Shown piece by piece: positions 17,462 through 24,941 of a stretch of 64,000 nt of DNA. Source of the stretch: Pedobacter frigidisoli (GTDB taxonomy: Bacteria; Bacteroidota; Bacteroidia; Sphingobacteriales; Sphingobacteriaceae); contig NZ_SJSN01000005.1 of the NCBI RefSeq assembly GCF_004331675.1, positions 248,001-312,000 on the forward strand. Reading direction: 5' to 3'. The notes beneath the pieces were generated by a model. It was not told where the DNA came from. It worked only from the letters and a program-made list of their open reading frames with translations, and did no database searches. Every line of letters starts with the position of its first letter. Position 1 is the first letter of the stretch. A program made the translations under genes and the position numbers.

Positions 17462-18667
17462 TTACTTTTTCAAAGCCGTGTAAGCACCAACTTCCTTTCC
17501 CGAATCATCAAGCATACTCACTACAATTTTGTTCTTATTCGCTTTTATCTTTGTAATGGTCCTTGCTCCGTCTCTTGGGCCTCCACCAATGATCAATGGA
17601 TAATGGTTTAAATCTTTATCGGGTTGATGGACCATATACTTATGCGTATGTCCGCTTAAAACCAAATCTATTTTCCCTTGGTTTAACAGTGGCTCAAATA
17701 ATTCTGTACAATGTTTTGGTCCATGGGCATCGCCTGAGAACCGTGGCGGAATATGCATGAGCACAATCCGAAATGGTGCTTTTTTAAATGCTTTAGAATT
17801 AATTTCTGTTTTAAACCATTCTGCCTGTTGAATTCTGTAATCATCAAAATCTACTATTCCGGCGTAAACTGGATGTGAATCTTCCTTATCCTCTCCGGTA
17901 TCTAGAACTACAAACCGAACAGGCCCTAGCGTAAATGCTGCATAACCGACATGCATATAATATTGGGGAAAAACTCTGGCGAATTTTCCTCTGGTTTCAT
18001 GATTACCTCTCACATAAATAAATGGTGTTTGCTTGGCAAAATTATCTACACAAGGTTGCAACATGTGGTCGATAATCTGTTTTTCATCGGTTTGATAATC
18101 AAAAACATCGCCGTTAAAAAAGATAAAATCTTGTTTTTTAGCGGGAACTAAATTTAAAAGGAGTGGAATTGATTCCGGTCTATCATGAATGTCGTTCATC
18201 ATTAAGAACGAAATCTCTTCCTTGTTCACATCAGTGTTTATAAATTCCTCAACCTTACTTGTAACTGTTTCTCCGTAGGTTAATTTGTAGGGCTGGAAAT
18301 CCTTTATCTCTTTTGAAACTAATTTGTAATAATATTTTACCCCAGGTTTTAAATTATTGATTGTAACTGCATTTAATTTACTATTTGCCTGCATCAAACC
18401 CAATTCGGTTTTGCCATAAGCTTTTTGGTTTAGGTTTTCTGCAGTTTCGCCAAACTCTACCCATCCTGCTGCATTTTTATTGGTAAGCCATAAAATGGTA
18501 ATCGAATGATTAAAATTTGTTTGAAGATAAGGTCCGACAGCAATTTTAAATTCATCATCATTTCTAGCGATATCTGCGATTGCATTTGCAGGAGCAACCA
18601 TTGTTGCAGCGCTTAAGGTTAAGCCAACTTTTAAAAAATTCCTTCTATTACATTGATTATCATTCAT
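17462..18667 (-). CDS. Tat-exported metallophosphoesterase
   Basis: This 401-residue protein begins MNDNQCNRRNFLKVG, a twin-arginine signal (RRNFLK), followed by an Ala-rich h-region, so it should be exported folded. Residues ~40-130 form a fibronectin-like N-terminal domain as in purple acid phosphatases (VGPYLQTNF, NNLKPGVKYYYKLV). The calcineurin-like phosphoesterase core has the metal ligand motifs MNDIHD, FFNGDVFD, VRGNHETRG, VLMHIPP and SGHTHKY. The substrate is unknown. It has its own promoter and is divergent from nagA. Two TatA proteins are encoded at 46333-46931. Confidence 0.9.
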   Translation of the reverse strand: MNDNQCNRRNFLKVGLTLSAATMVAPANAIADIARNDDEFKIAVGPYLQTNFNHSITILWLTNKNAAGWVEFGETAENLNQKAYGKTELGLMQANSKLNAVTINNLKPGVKYYYKLVSKEIKDFQPYKLTYGETVTSKVEEFINTDVNKEEISFLMMNDIHDRPESIPLLLNLVPAKKQDFIFFNGDVFDYQTDEKQIIDHMLQPCVDNFAKQTPFIYVRGNHETRGKFARVFPQYYMHVGYAAFTLGPVRFVVLDTGEDKEDSHPVYAGIVDFDDYRIQQAEWFKTEINSKAFKKAPFRIVLMHIPPRFSGDAHGPKHCTELFEPLLNQGKIDLVLSGHTHKYMVHQPDKDLNHYPLIIGGGPRDGARTITKIKANKNKIVVSMLDDSGKEVGAYTALKK

Positions 18668-18693
18668 TTGGAAACAAGGTTTATCTGGTTAGC

Positions 18694-18701
18694 CAAATAT
18701 A
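18694..18701 (-). promoter_or_regulatory. -7 box for the metallophosphoesterase gene
   Basis: On the minus strand TATATTTG matches TAnnTTTG, 26 nt before the start codon at 18667. The -33 element is unclear. Confidence 0.5.
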
Positions 18702-18756
18702 TAGGTACAATAGCTAAATTGCACCGTGTAAGATTAAATTTACTCAAACGTTTGTT

Positions 18757-19857
18757 ATGCGGGAAATAATTGAGAATGTAGCCTATTTTGACGGTTCAGG
18801 TTTAAAATCAAATCAAGACATTTTTATCAATAATGGAAAAATTATTGAAATCAGGAATTCAAAAAGCGATGATGCAAATGTTTTGATTGCAGTTCCAGGT
18901 TTTATTGATCTGCAAATCTACGGTGCGGGCGGAAGATTATTTTCGGCACAACCCACAGTAGAATCATTAACCATCATGGAAGATGATTTACTAAAAAAGG
19001 GAACAACGGGTTTTTTAGCATGTATGGCCACTAATACTGCAGAGGTTTTTGATAACTGTATTAAGGCTGCTAAAGAACATCGCACTCACGCAAAAAACTT
19101 CCTTGGCCTGCATTTGGAAGGTCCGTTTTTAAACCCAAAGCGTTTAGGCGCACACGTACCCGAATTTGTACGTAAGGCAACGCTCGATGAAATTAAGGCA
19201 CTTTTGGATTTTGGCGATGGCATAATTAAAATGATGACCATTGCACCCGAATGTCAGGATTGGGATGTAATCCAATACCTGCTTGATCATAATGTAGTGG
19301 TTTCGTTAGGACATAGCAATGCCACTTTCCAGCAGGCAACTGATGCTTACAATAAAGGCATTCAAACCACAACGCATCTTTTTAATGCCATGAGTCCTAT
19401 TCACCATCGCGAGCCGGGCATTCCAACTGCTGTTTTTAATCATGATAAAGCAATGAGTAGCATTATTGTAGATGGCCAGCATTTAGATTTTGAGGTGGTT
19501 AAGTTTGCTAAGAAATTATTGAAGGAACGATTATTTTTGATTACCGATGCTGTCACAGGCTGCGAAAAAGGGCCATATCAACATATAGAGAAAGATAATA
19601 AATTTGTAATGCCAGATGGAACATTATCCGGATCATCGCTAACTATGCTTCAGGCAGTGAAAAATTGCGTATCACATTGTGATATTGGCTTAACCGAAGC
19701 AATAAAAATGGCAAGTGTGTATCCAGCAAAATTAATTGGTATAGAAAACCTCGCCGGCGAGATTAAGAACAATCATCAAGCAAATATATTAGTGCTAGAC
19801 CATGAATTAGGCCTGAAAGAGGTAATTTTCCAAGGCAAACATATATCAACTAAATAA
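18757..19857 (+). CDS. nagA: N-acetylglucosamine-6-phosphate deacetylase
   Basis: This 366-residue amidohydrolase removes acetate from GlcNAc-6-phosphate in amino-sugar recycling. Visible motifs: VPGFIDLQIYGAGG near residue 50, HLEGPFLNPKRLGAH (metal Glu), VVSLGHSNAT and THLFNAMSPIHHREPG (metal His residues), and LITDAV with the catalytic Asp. The first metal motif is D-L-Q-x-x-G and lacks HxH, as in the single-metal E. coli-type enzymes. Length is slightly short but complete. The gene is divergent from the phosphoesterase; pyrH follows 60 bp on with its own -7 box. Confidence 0.92.
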   Translation: MREIIENVAYFDGSGLKSNQDIFINNGKIIEIRNSKSDDANVLIAVPGFIDLQIYGAGGRLFSAQPTVESLTIMEDDLLKKGTTGFLACMATNTAEVFDNCIKAAKEHRTHAKNFLGLHLEGPFLNPKRLGAHVPEFVRKATLDEIKALLDFGDGIIKMMTIAPECQDWDVIQYLLDHNVVVSLGHSNATFQQATDAYNKGIQTTTHLFNAMSPIHHREPGIPTAVFNHDKAMSSIIVDGQHLDFEVVKFAKKLLKERLFLITDAVTGCEKGPYQHIEKDNKFVMPDGTLSGSSLTMLQAVKNCVSHCDIGLTEAIKMASVYPAKLIGIENLAGEIKNNHQANILVLDHELGLKEVIFQGKHISTK

Positions 19858-19904
19858 TTACATCAATTATTAAAAACCATAGCTAGGTATTAAAAAAATG
19901 TTGA

Positions 19905-19912
19905 TATTTTTG
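19905..19912 (+). promoter_or_regulatory. -7 box directly before pyrH
   Basis: TATTTTTG matches TAnnTTTG and ends only 5 nt before the pyrH ATG, which would put the transcript start at or next to the A of ATG. Confidence 0.5.
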
Positions 19913-19917
19913 AGATC

Positions 19918-20622
19918 ATGAAATACAAACGCATCCTACTTAAGCTTAGCGGCGAATCGCTAATGGGCGAAAAACAATACGGTATTGATAATGAACGTGT
20001 TAAGCAATATGCTATAGACATAAAAGCTGTACACGATAAAGGGCTAGAAATAGCAATCGTAATTGGTGGAGGAAATATTTTTAGAGGCTTAAGCGCAGAG
20101 AAAAGTGGAATGGATAGAGCCCAAGCAGATTATATGGGGATGTTGGCCACTGTTATCAATTCGATGGCCTTGCAAGATGCCTTGGAAAAAGTTGGTATCA
20201 AAACCCGTTTGTTAACTGCTATTAAAATGGAACAAATTTGTGAACCATTTATTCGTAGAAGAGCTGTTCGCCATTTAGAAAAAGGCCGTGTGGTTATTTT
20301 CGGAGCAGGAACAGGAAACCCTTATTTCACAACAGATTCTGCAGCTGCATTACGTGCAATTGAAATTAAGGCAGATGTAGTTTTAAAAGGAACTCGAGTT
20401 GATGGCATTTATACTGCCGATCCTGAGAAAGATCCATTGGCTACAAAATATGAGGAAATTACTTTTAGAGAGGTTTATGATAAAGGCCTAAATGTAATGG
20501 ATATGACCGCTTTCACACTTTGCGAAGAAAACCAAGTTCCTATTATTGTGTTTGATATGAACAAACATGGAAACTTCATGAAAATTGCCAACGGCGAATC
20601 GATTGGTACGCTAGTGAAGTAG
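19918..20622 (+). CDS. pyrH: UMP kinase
   Basis: This 234-residue kinase of the amino-acid kinase fold phosphorylates UMP to UDP. It has [14 protein letters not shown] at the start, [10 protein letters not shown] (phosphate loop), [36 protein letters not shown] and [17 protein letters not shown]. Length matches the bacterial family. It lies immediately before frr, a widely conserved pairing near rpsB-tsf; here nagA and the phosphoesterase are interposed. Confidence 0.97.
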   Translation: MKYKRILLKLSGESLMGEKQYGIDNERVKQYAIDIKAVHDKGLEIAIVIGGGNIFRGLSAEKSGMDRAQADYMGMLATVINSMALQDALEKVGIKTRLLTAIKMEQICEPFIRRRAVRHLEKGRVVIFGAGTGNPYFTTDSAAALRAIEIKADVVLKGTRVDGIYTADPEKDPLATKYEEITFREVYDKGLNVMDMTAFTLCEENQVPIIVFDMNKHGNFMKIANGESIGTLVK

Positions 20623-20638
20623 CATTTAAAAAAATTAC

Positions 20639-20646
20639 TATTTTTG
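20639..20646 (+). promoter_or_regulatory. -7 box before frr
   Basis: TATTTTTG matches TAnnTTTG, 17 nt before the frr ATG. It suggests frr has its own transcript besides read-through from pyrH. Confidence 0.5.
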
Positions 20647-20663
20647 TAGAAATACACACAATT

Positions 20664-21227
20664 ATGAACGACCTCATACAATTACAATTAATGGATGCCG
20701 AATCTGCAATGGAAAGGGCAATCGAACATTGTGAATCTGAATTAACTAAAATTAGAGCTGGTAAGGCATCAGCAGGAATGCTTGATGGTATTTTCGTAGA
20801 TTATTATGGCGCATCAACTGCGTTGTCTCAAGTATCGAGCATTAACACACCAGATGCAAGAACTATTGTAATACAACCATGGGAAAAAACATTGCTTGTT
20901 CCGATAGAAAAAGCAATCCAAGTGGCCAATATTGGTATTAACCCACAAAATGATGGTATTGTAATTCGTTTAGTGGTGCCGCCATTAACTGAGGAGCGTA
21001 GAAAAGATCTTGTTAAAAAAGTAAAGGAAGAAGCTGAACGTGGACGTATTACGGTTCGTAATATCCGTAAAGATGCCAACACCAAAATCCAAAAATTGAA
21101 AGGTGAAAGTGTTTCAGACGATGAGATTAAAACCGGTGAAGGCGAAGTTCAAAAACTAACCGACGCTTATATTATTAAGGTTGATAAACACGCTGAAGCG
21201 AAAGAAAAAGATGTAATGACGGTATAA
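20664..21227 (+). CDS. frr: Ribosome recycling factor
   Basis: This 187-residue protein splits post-termination ribosomes with EF-G. Signatures: KIRAGKASAGMLDGIFVDYYG, SSINTPDARTIVIQPWEK, IGINPQNDGIVIRLVVPPLTEERRKDLVK and VRNIRKDANTKI. Length is normal. It follows pyrH by 41 bp and is closed by a terminator. Confidence 0.97.
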   Translation: MNDLIQLQLMDAESAMERAIEHCESELTKIRAGKASAGMLDGIFVDYYGASTALSQVSSINTPDARTIVIQPWEKTLLVPIEKAIQVANIGINPQNDGIVIRLVVPPLTEERRKDLVKKVKEEAERGRITVRNIRKDANTKIQKLKGESVSDDEIKTGEGEVQKLTDAYIIKVDKHAEAKEKDVMTV

Positions 21228-21250
21228 CTCTGTTAAATTACATTTATATA

Positions 21251-21284
21251 AAAGGGAATAGATCGAGGTCTGTTCCCTTTTTTT
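21251..21284 (+). terminator. Rho-independent terminator after frr
   Basis: AAAGGGAA (21251-21258) pairs with TTCCCTTT (21273-21280), with inner AGA/TCT pairing, followed by T residues. Confidence 0.85.
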
Positions 21285-21310
21285 GTGACCTATTTTACGA
21301 AAACCCTTAA

Positions 21311-21342
21311 AAAGAAAAAGAGCAACCTATCCAGGATTGCTC
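21311..21342 (-). terminator. Terminator of the tRNA-like transcription unit
   Basis: Read on the minus strand, GAGCAA (21342-21337) pairs with TTGCTC (21325-21320), with an inner CC/GG pair and one bulge, and TTTTTCTTT follows. It lies about 30 nt after the 3' end of the second tRNA-like gene. Confidence 0.8.
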
Positions 21343-21372
21343 GATTAACTAACTTATTATTCATAAAAAATG

Positions 21373-21516
21373 CTGTTGGGGAAGGAGTCGAACCTTCAAG
21401 GGGTAGTTAGCTACAGTTCAAAAAATTAATTGTGGTCAACCCAATAAACTGCGTTTGTCCCATTATTCCCCACCACCGAGACAAGGAGGCGTGTCTGCCA
21501 ATTTCACCACCCAACA
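21373..21516 (-). tRNA. tRNA-like RNA, class II, GTC anticodon, giant variable arm
   Basis: A 144 nt cloverleaf can be drawn by hand. Acceptor TGTTGGG/CCCAACA (7 bp), D arm GTG...CAC with the Leu-type loop AAATTGGCAGA, anticodon stem CCTCC/GGTGG with a U-U mismatch at 29-41, loop TTGTCTC, T arm GAAGG-TTCGACT-CCTTC, G73, no encoded CCA. The variable region is 75 nt, starting with a GGGG/CCCC stem; class II arms are normally 10-24 nt. The D arm and GGTGGTGG surroundings resemble tRNA-Leu(GAG), but the anticodon reads GTC (Asp), position 37 is U, and 1-72 is U-A. Canonical decoding looks unlikely. It is second in a two-gene unit. Confidence 0.75.
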
Positions 21517-21591
21517 TTATAAGTATTCAGTAAGCAGTTTTCAATTATCAGTTATTGCTAACTGTATATTGGCTACTGTCAACTGAAACAG

Positions 21592-21701
21592 CTGTAGGGG
21601 AAGGAATCGAACCTCCAAGGAGTGGTTAGCCATTGCTGGTTTTCCCATTTTTCTCCGCCACCGAGACAAGGAGGTGTGTCTGCCTATTTCACCACCCTAC
21701 A
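21592..21701 (-). tRNA. tRNA-like RNA, class II, GTC anticodon, 41-nt variable arm
   Basis: This 110 nt RNA shares the plan of the one at 21373-21516: acceptor TGTAGGG/CCCTACA, D arm GTG...CAC around AAATAGGCAGA, the same anticodon arm CCTCC-TTGTCTC-GGTGG with U-U mismatch, T arm GGAGG-TTCGATT-CCTTC and G73. The variable arm is 41 nt with a GGAG/CTCC stem. Compared with its partner, T-to-A and A-to-T in the acceptor and GGGG/CCCC to GGAG/CTCC in the variable stem are paired changes that keep helices intact. Both variable arms share AATGGGA and GCTAAC. It is transcribed first, from the promoter at 21754-21785. Confidence 0.75.
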
Positions 21702-21753
21702 ATATGTTATGCAATTTGTGAAAGAACGTTCCCTTTTTGTTAATTGCTTGATA

Positions 21754-21785
21754 CAAATGTAAAAGAACTATCAATACCTTGCAAA
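21754..21785 (-). promoter_or_regulatory. Promoter of the tRNA-like unit
   Basis: On the minus strand TTTG (21785-21782), a 20 bp spacer and TACATTTG (21761-21754) give a full Bacteroidota -33/-7 promoter. The first tRNA-like gene starts about 48 nt after the predicted start site. Confidence 0.75.
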
Positions 21786-21858
21786 TATTTTAAACATTTA
21801 ATTTTATTTTTATAATATTGATAAATAATTGTAAATTCGCTTATCATAATTCAAAAAT

Positions 21859-22335
21859 ATGCTTAAAAAAGACAATTCCAATTTAGAAATTGACAACCTC
21901 GACATCGATATATTAAAACAGTTGATGCAGGATGCAACAAAACCATATACCGAAATTGCAAAAGACTTGATCGTTTCTGGTGGCACAATACATGTTAGAA
22001 TGAAGAAACTGCAAGAAATGGGCATTATTAAAGGTTCCCACTTAATTATCGATCCACAAAAAGCTGGTTATGATATTTGTGCGTTCTTAGGTATTTATTT
22101 AGAAAAGGGAATTCAATATAAGGATGCCGTTGCGCAGTTAAGCAAAATAAAGGAAGTTGTGGAGCTGCATTACACTACTGGCTCTTACAGTATGTTTGCT
22201 AAAATAATTTGTAGAGATACCAATCATTTGCGCCATGTACTAAACGAAGAGATTCAGGCGGTTAATGGAATTCAACGTACCGAAACCTTAATTTCTTTGG
22301 AGGAAAGTATTAAAAGACAAATTGAGTTGGGATAA
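21859..22335 (+). CDS. Lrp/AsnC family transcriptional regulator
   Basis: This 158-residue protein has an N-terminal winged helix (IDNLDIDILKQLMQDATKPYTEIAKDL, then GTIHVRMKKLQEMGIIKG) and a C-terminal RAM ligand-binding domain (GYDICAFLGIYLEKG, HYTTGSYSMFAKIICRD, IQRTETLISLEES). Such proteins form octamers and respond to amino acids. The N-terminus is slightly longer than AsnC. It is transcribed away from the tRNA-like unit and converges on feoB. The effector cannot be read from sequence. Confidence 0.92.
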   Translation: MLKKDNSNLEIDNLDIDILKQLMQDATKPYTEIAKDLIVSGGTIHVRMKKLQEMGIIKGSHLIIDPQKAGYDICAFLGIYLEKGIQYKDAVAQLSKIKEVVELHYTTGSYSMFAKIICRDTNHLRHVLNEEIQAVNGIQRTETLISLEESIKRQIELG

Positions 22336-22336
22336 G

Positions 22337-22511
22337 GCCTCACCCTATGAAAGTTTGGTGGATTAGGTTGGGTAGTGCTGTCCCTCTCCCGAAGAGAGGG
22401 AAACGTTAGTCACTAGCTATAACCCAAAGCAAAGATCTATCTTAAAGTAAAATAGCAAAATAGATATGAACGCTTTACGCTCCTCGCCTCGGGGGAGGTT
22501 GGGTGGGGCTT
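22337..22511. repeat. Intergenic palindromic element between convergent genes
   Basis: Starts GCCTCACCCTAT directly after the regulator stop, contains CCCTCTC-CCGAA-GAGAGGG (22382-22400), and ends in GGGGGAGG...GGGTGGGGCT next to the feoB stop. The same plan occurs at 59620-59846. Confidence 0.6.
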
Positions 22512-24620
22512 TTATTTCAACAATTGGTATGCTATTAGTGCTGCAACGTAAGCCATAGCAGTCATATACACCAATTGGATAACCGGCCATTTCCAGCCTT
22601 TGGTTTCGCGATAAACGATAGCAACGGTACTCATGCACTGCATTGCAAAAGCATAAAATAACATGAGTGAAATTCCCGTTGCAAAGGAATATACAGGCAA
22701 GCCCGTTCTGCTATTAACAGAGGCCGACATCCGCTCTCTTATCGTCGATGTATCTTCATCGCCACCATCTACACTGTAAATCGTGGCCATGGTCCCAACA
22801 AATGCTTCCCTAGCTGCAAAGGAGGTAATTAAACCTATCCCAATTTTCCAATCATAGCCTAGCGGACGAATTGCTGGCTCAATCCAATGACCTAAAATAC
22901 CAACGTAAGAATTTTCTAGCTTTTCTGTAGCAACGAGTGTTTTTATATGATCGGTATTTTTAGTGGTATCGCTTAGCGCAGATTGGTATTTTTGATCTAT
23001 ATCTTCAAAACGACTTCCGGGCCCGAAAGCCGCCATTACCCAAAGAATAATGGAGATGGCAATGATAACCTTTCCCGCCTCGAATACAAAGGTTTTCGAC
23101 TTTTCGTACATGGTATAGAAAACATTTTTCCAACGTGGCATACGATACACGGGCAGTTCCATAATAAAATAAGAGCGCTCTTTACTCTTGATAATCAACT
23201 TCATTACCCAAGCTACCACAACCGCAGCGACAACGCCCACCAAATACATGACCATTAAGGCAAGGCCCTGCAGGTTAAAAACACCTAATATATTTTTCGA
23301 TGGAATGATTAGGGAAATTATTAAAATATAAACCGGAAGTCTCGCTGAACAACTGATTAATGGCGTAACCATGATGGTAATCATTCGATCTTTCCAGTTT
23401 TCGATGTTCCTGGCTGCCATGATGGACGGAACCGCACAAGCCAAGCTACCAATCATTGGAACAACTGATTTTCCATTTAAACCGACTTTACTCATGATTT
23501 TATCCATCATAAAAGTAACTCTAGCCATATAACCAGTATCCTCTAAAATGGAAATAAAGGCAAATAGAATGGCAATTTGTGGGATAAATACAAAGATTCC
23601 GCCAAGACCTGCAATAACGCCATCCAAAACTAAATCGGTAAGCATTCCTGCCGGAAGATATTGATGCCCTAATTCAGTGATATAACCAAAAGTAGTCTCA
23701 ATCAAATCCATTGGATAAGATGACCATGCGAAAATGGCATTGAAAATAACGAAAAGGATCAGCAAGAAAATGGCAAAACCCCAAACCTTATGCGTTAAAA
23801 TCGAATCTAATTTATCGCTGAGAGAATATTTTTCGGCTACACCATTATCTACAACAACATCAGATAATATTGTTCCAAGATGTTTGAACCTGGCAATGGT
23901 TTCTGCAGCTTGAACCTTTGAAGATTCGAAATGGTATTCTTGTTCGATCGCTTCAATTTCCTCTTGCTCTTTTGGACTAAAAAAAGTTAAATATTCATGC
24001 TGGTGCAAAACCTGCAATGCGTAATAATCATTCGCAGTATGTAATTTCGACTTTATGGCATCGATAGCTGCTGGAGCTAAAAAATTAACATCAACATCTT
24101 GAAACTGTGTTGCAATTTTATTGGTATTGGCGATGGCCAATTTTAATCTGTCGATCCCGATATTGTTTCTGGCAGAAATTGATACCACCTGGATTCCTAA
24201 TTTTTGGGCAAGTTTATCAAGATCGATATTGATTCCCTGCTTTTCAGAAAGATCGATCATATTTAAGGCCAAAACCATCGGAATGCCTAAATCTGCAACT
24301 TGCGAATACAATAGCATGTTGCGTTTTAGGTTAGAGGCATCGGCAATAAGTACAATTACATCAGGATGGCTGCTGTTTTTTTTATCGGCCAATACTTGAA
24401 AAACAATGCTTTCATCGCTGCTTTTTGGGTATAGGCTGTATGTTCCGGGTAAATCAATAATCTCTACCTCCCTATCGTTGGTAAGTTTCGTGAAACCGGT
24501 TTTCTTATCAACAGTAATACCTGGGAAATTTCCTATTTTTTGATTTAACCCCGTTAGGCGATTAAACAGGGTAGATTTACCTGTATTGGGATTACCAACT
24601 AACGCAACTTTAATATCCAA
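22512..24620 (-). CDS. feoB: Ferrous iron transport protein B
   Basis: This 702-residue inner-membrane transporter has an N-terminal G domain: G1 GNPNTGKS at residues 9-16, G3 DLPG at 56-59, G4 NMID at 120-123, G5 SARNN. A helical spacer domain leads into the membrane part with two Gate motifs (SLACAVPSIMAAR region and the repeated C-terminal half ending in FAMQCMSTVAIVYRET). It imports Fe2+. The start is a TTG at 24620: an in-frame stop lies three codons upstream and no ATG is near. It follows feoA by 10 bp, so they form an operon. Confidence 0.95.
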   Translation of the reverse strand: MDIKVALVGNPNTGKSTLFNRLTGLNQKIGNFPGITVDKKTGFTKLTNDREVEIIDLPGTYSLYPKSSDESIVFQVLADKKNSSHPDVIVLIADASNLKRNMLLYSQVADLGIPMVLALNMIDLSEKQGINIDLDKLAQKLGIQVVSISARNNIGIDRLKLAIANTNKIATQFQDVDVNFLAPAAIDAIKSKLHTANDYYALQVLHQHEYLTFFSPKEQEEIEAIEQEYHFESSKVQAAETIARFKHLGTILSDVVVDNGVAEKYSLSDKLDSILTHKVWGFAIFLLILFVIFNAIFAWSSYPMDLIETTFGYITELGHQYLPAGMLTDLVLDGVIAGLGGIFVFIPQIAILFAFISILEDTGYMARVTFMMDKIMSKVGLNGKSVVPMIGSLACAVPSIMAARNIENWKDRMITIMVTPLISCSARLPVYILIISLIIPSKNILGVFNLQGLALMVMYLVGVVAAVVVAWVMKLIIKSKERSYFIMELPVYRMPRWKNVFYTMYEKSKTFVFEAGKVIIAISIILWVMAAFGPGSRFEDIDQKYQSALSDTTKNTDHIKTLVATEKLENSYVGILGHWIEPAIRPLGYDWKIGIGLITSFAAREAFVGTMATIYSVDGGDEDTSTIRERMSASVNSRTGLPVYSFATGISLMLFYAFAMQCMSTVAIVYRETKGWKWPVIQLVYMTAMAYVAALIAYQLLK

Positions 24621-24630
24621 AACTGCTTAT

Positions 24631-24846
24631 TTATTGAATGAGAATGACATCGGCTTCGCTTTTACGCAAACAAAGCTGATAACCCGCAACACGAATAGCC
24701 ATTGGATCGCCAAGAGGTGCAAAACGCTCTACTTCCACCACCTCGCCTGGCAAGCAACCCATCTCCATCAACTTTACAGACATATCAAGATCGGTAAATG
24801 CGATGATTGTTCCTTTTTCTCCAACTTTTAGATGCGAAAGTTTCAT
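24631..24846 (-). CDS. feoA: Ferrous iron transport protein A
   Basis: This 71-residue SH3-like protein (MKLSHLKVGEKGTI, M-G-C-L-P-G-E-V-V-E-V, DPMAIRVAGYQLCLRKSEAD) is the small cytoplasmic partner of FeoB. It is 10 bp upstream of feoB and 95 bp downstream of an outer-membrane barrel gene on the same strand, with no terminator visible between them, so iron-linked co-expression of the barrel is possible. Confidence 0.94.
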   Translation of the reverse strand: MKLSHLKVGEKGTIIAFTDLDMSVKLMEMGCLPGEVVEVERFAPLGDPMAIRVAGYQLCLRKSEADVILIQ

Positions 24847-24941
24847 GTGCTAAATTTGGCACAAGTTAACCTTTCTTTAGATTTATTCCAAATAAGATCA
24901 CCCCTCATTCCATATCGAAATTAGCTTTGACGTTGGTGTGA

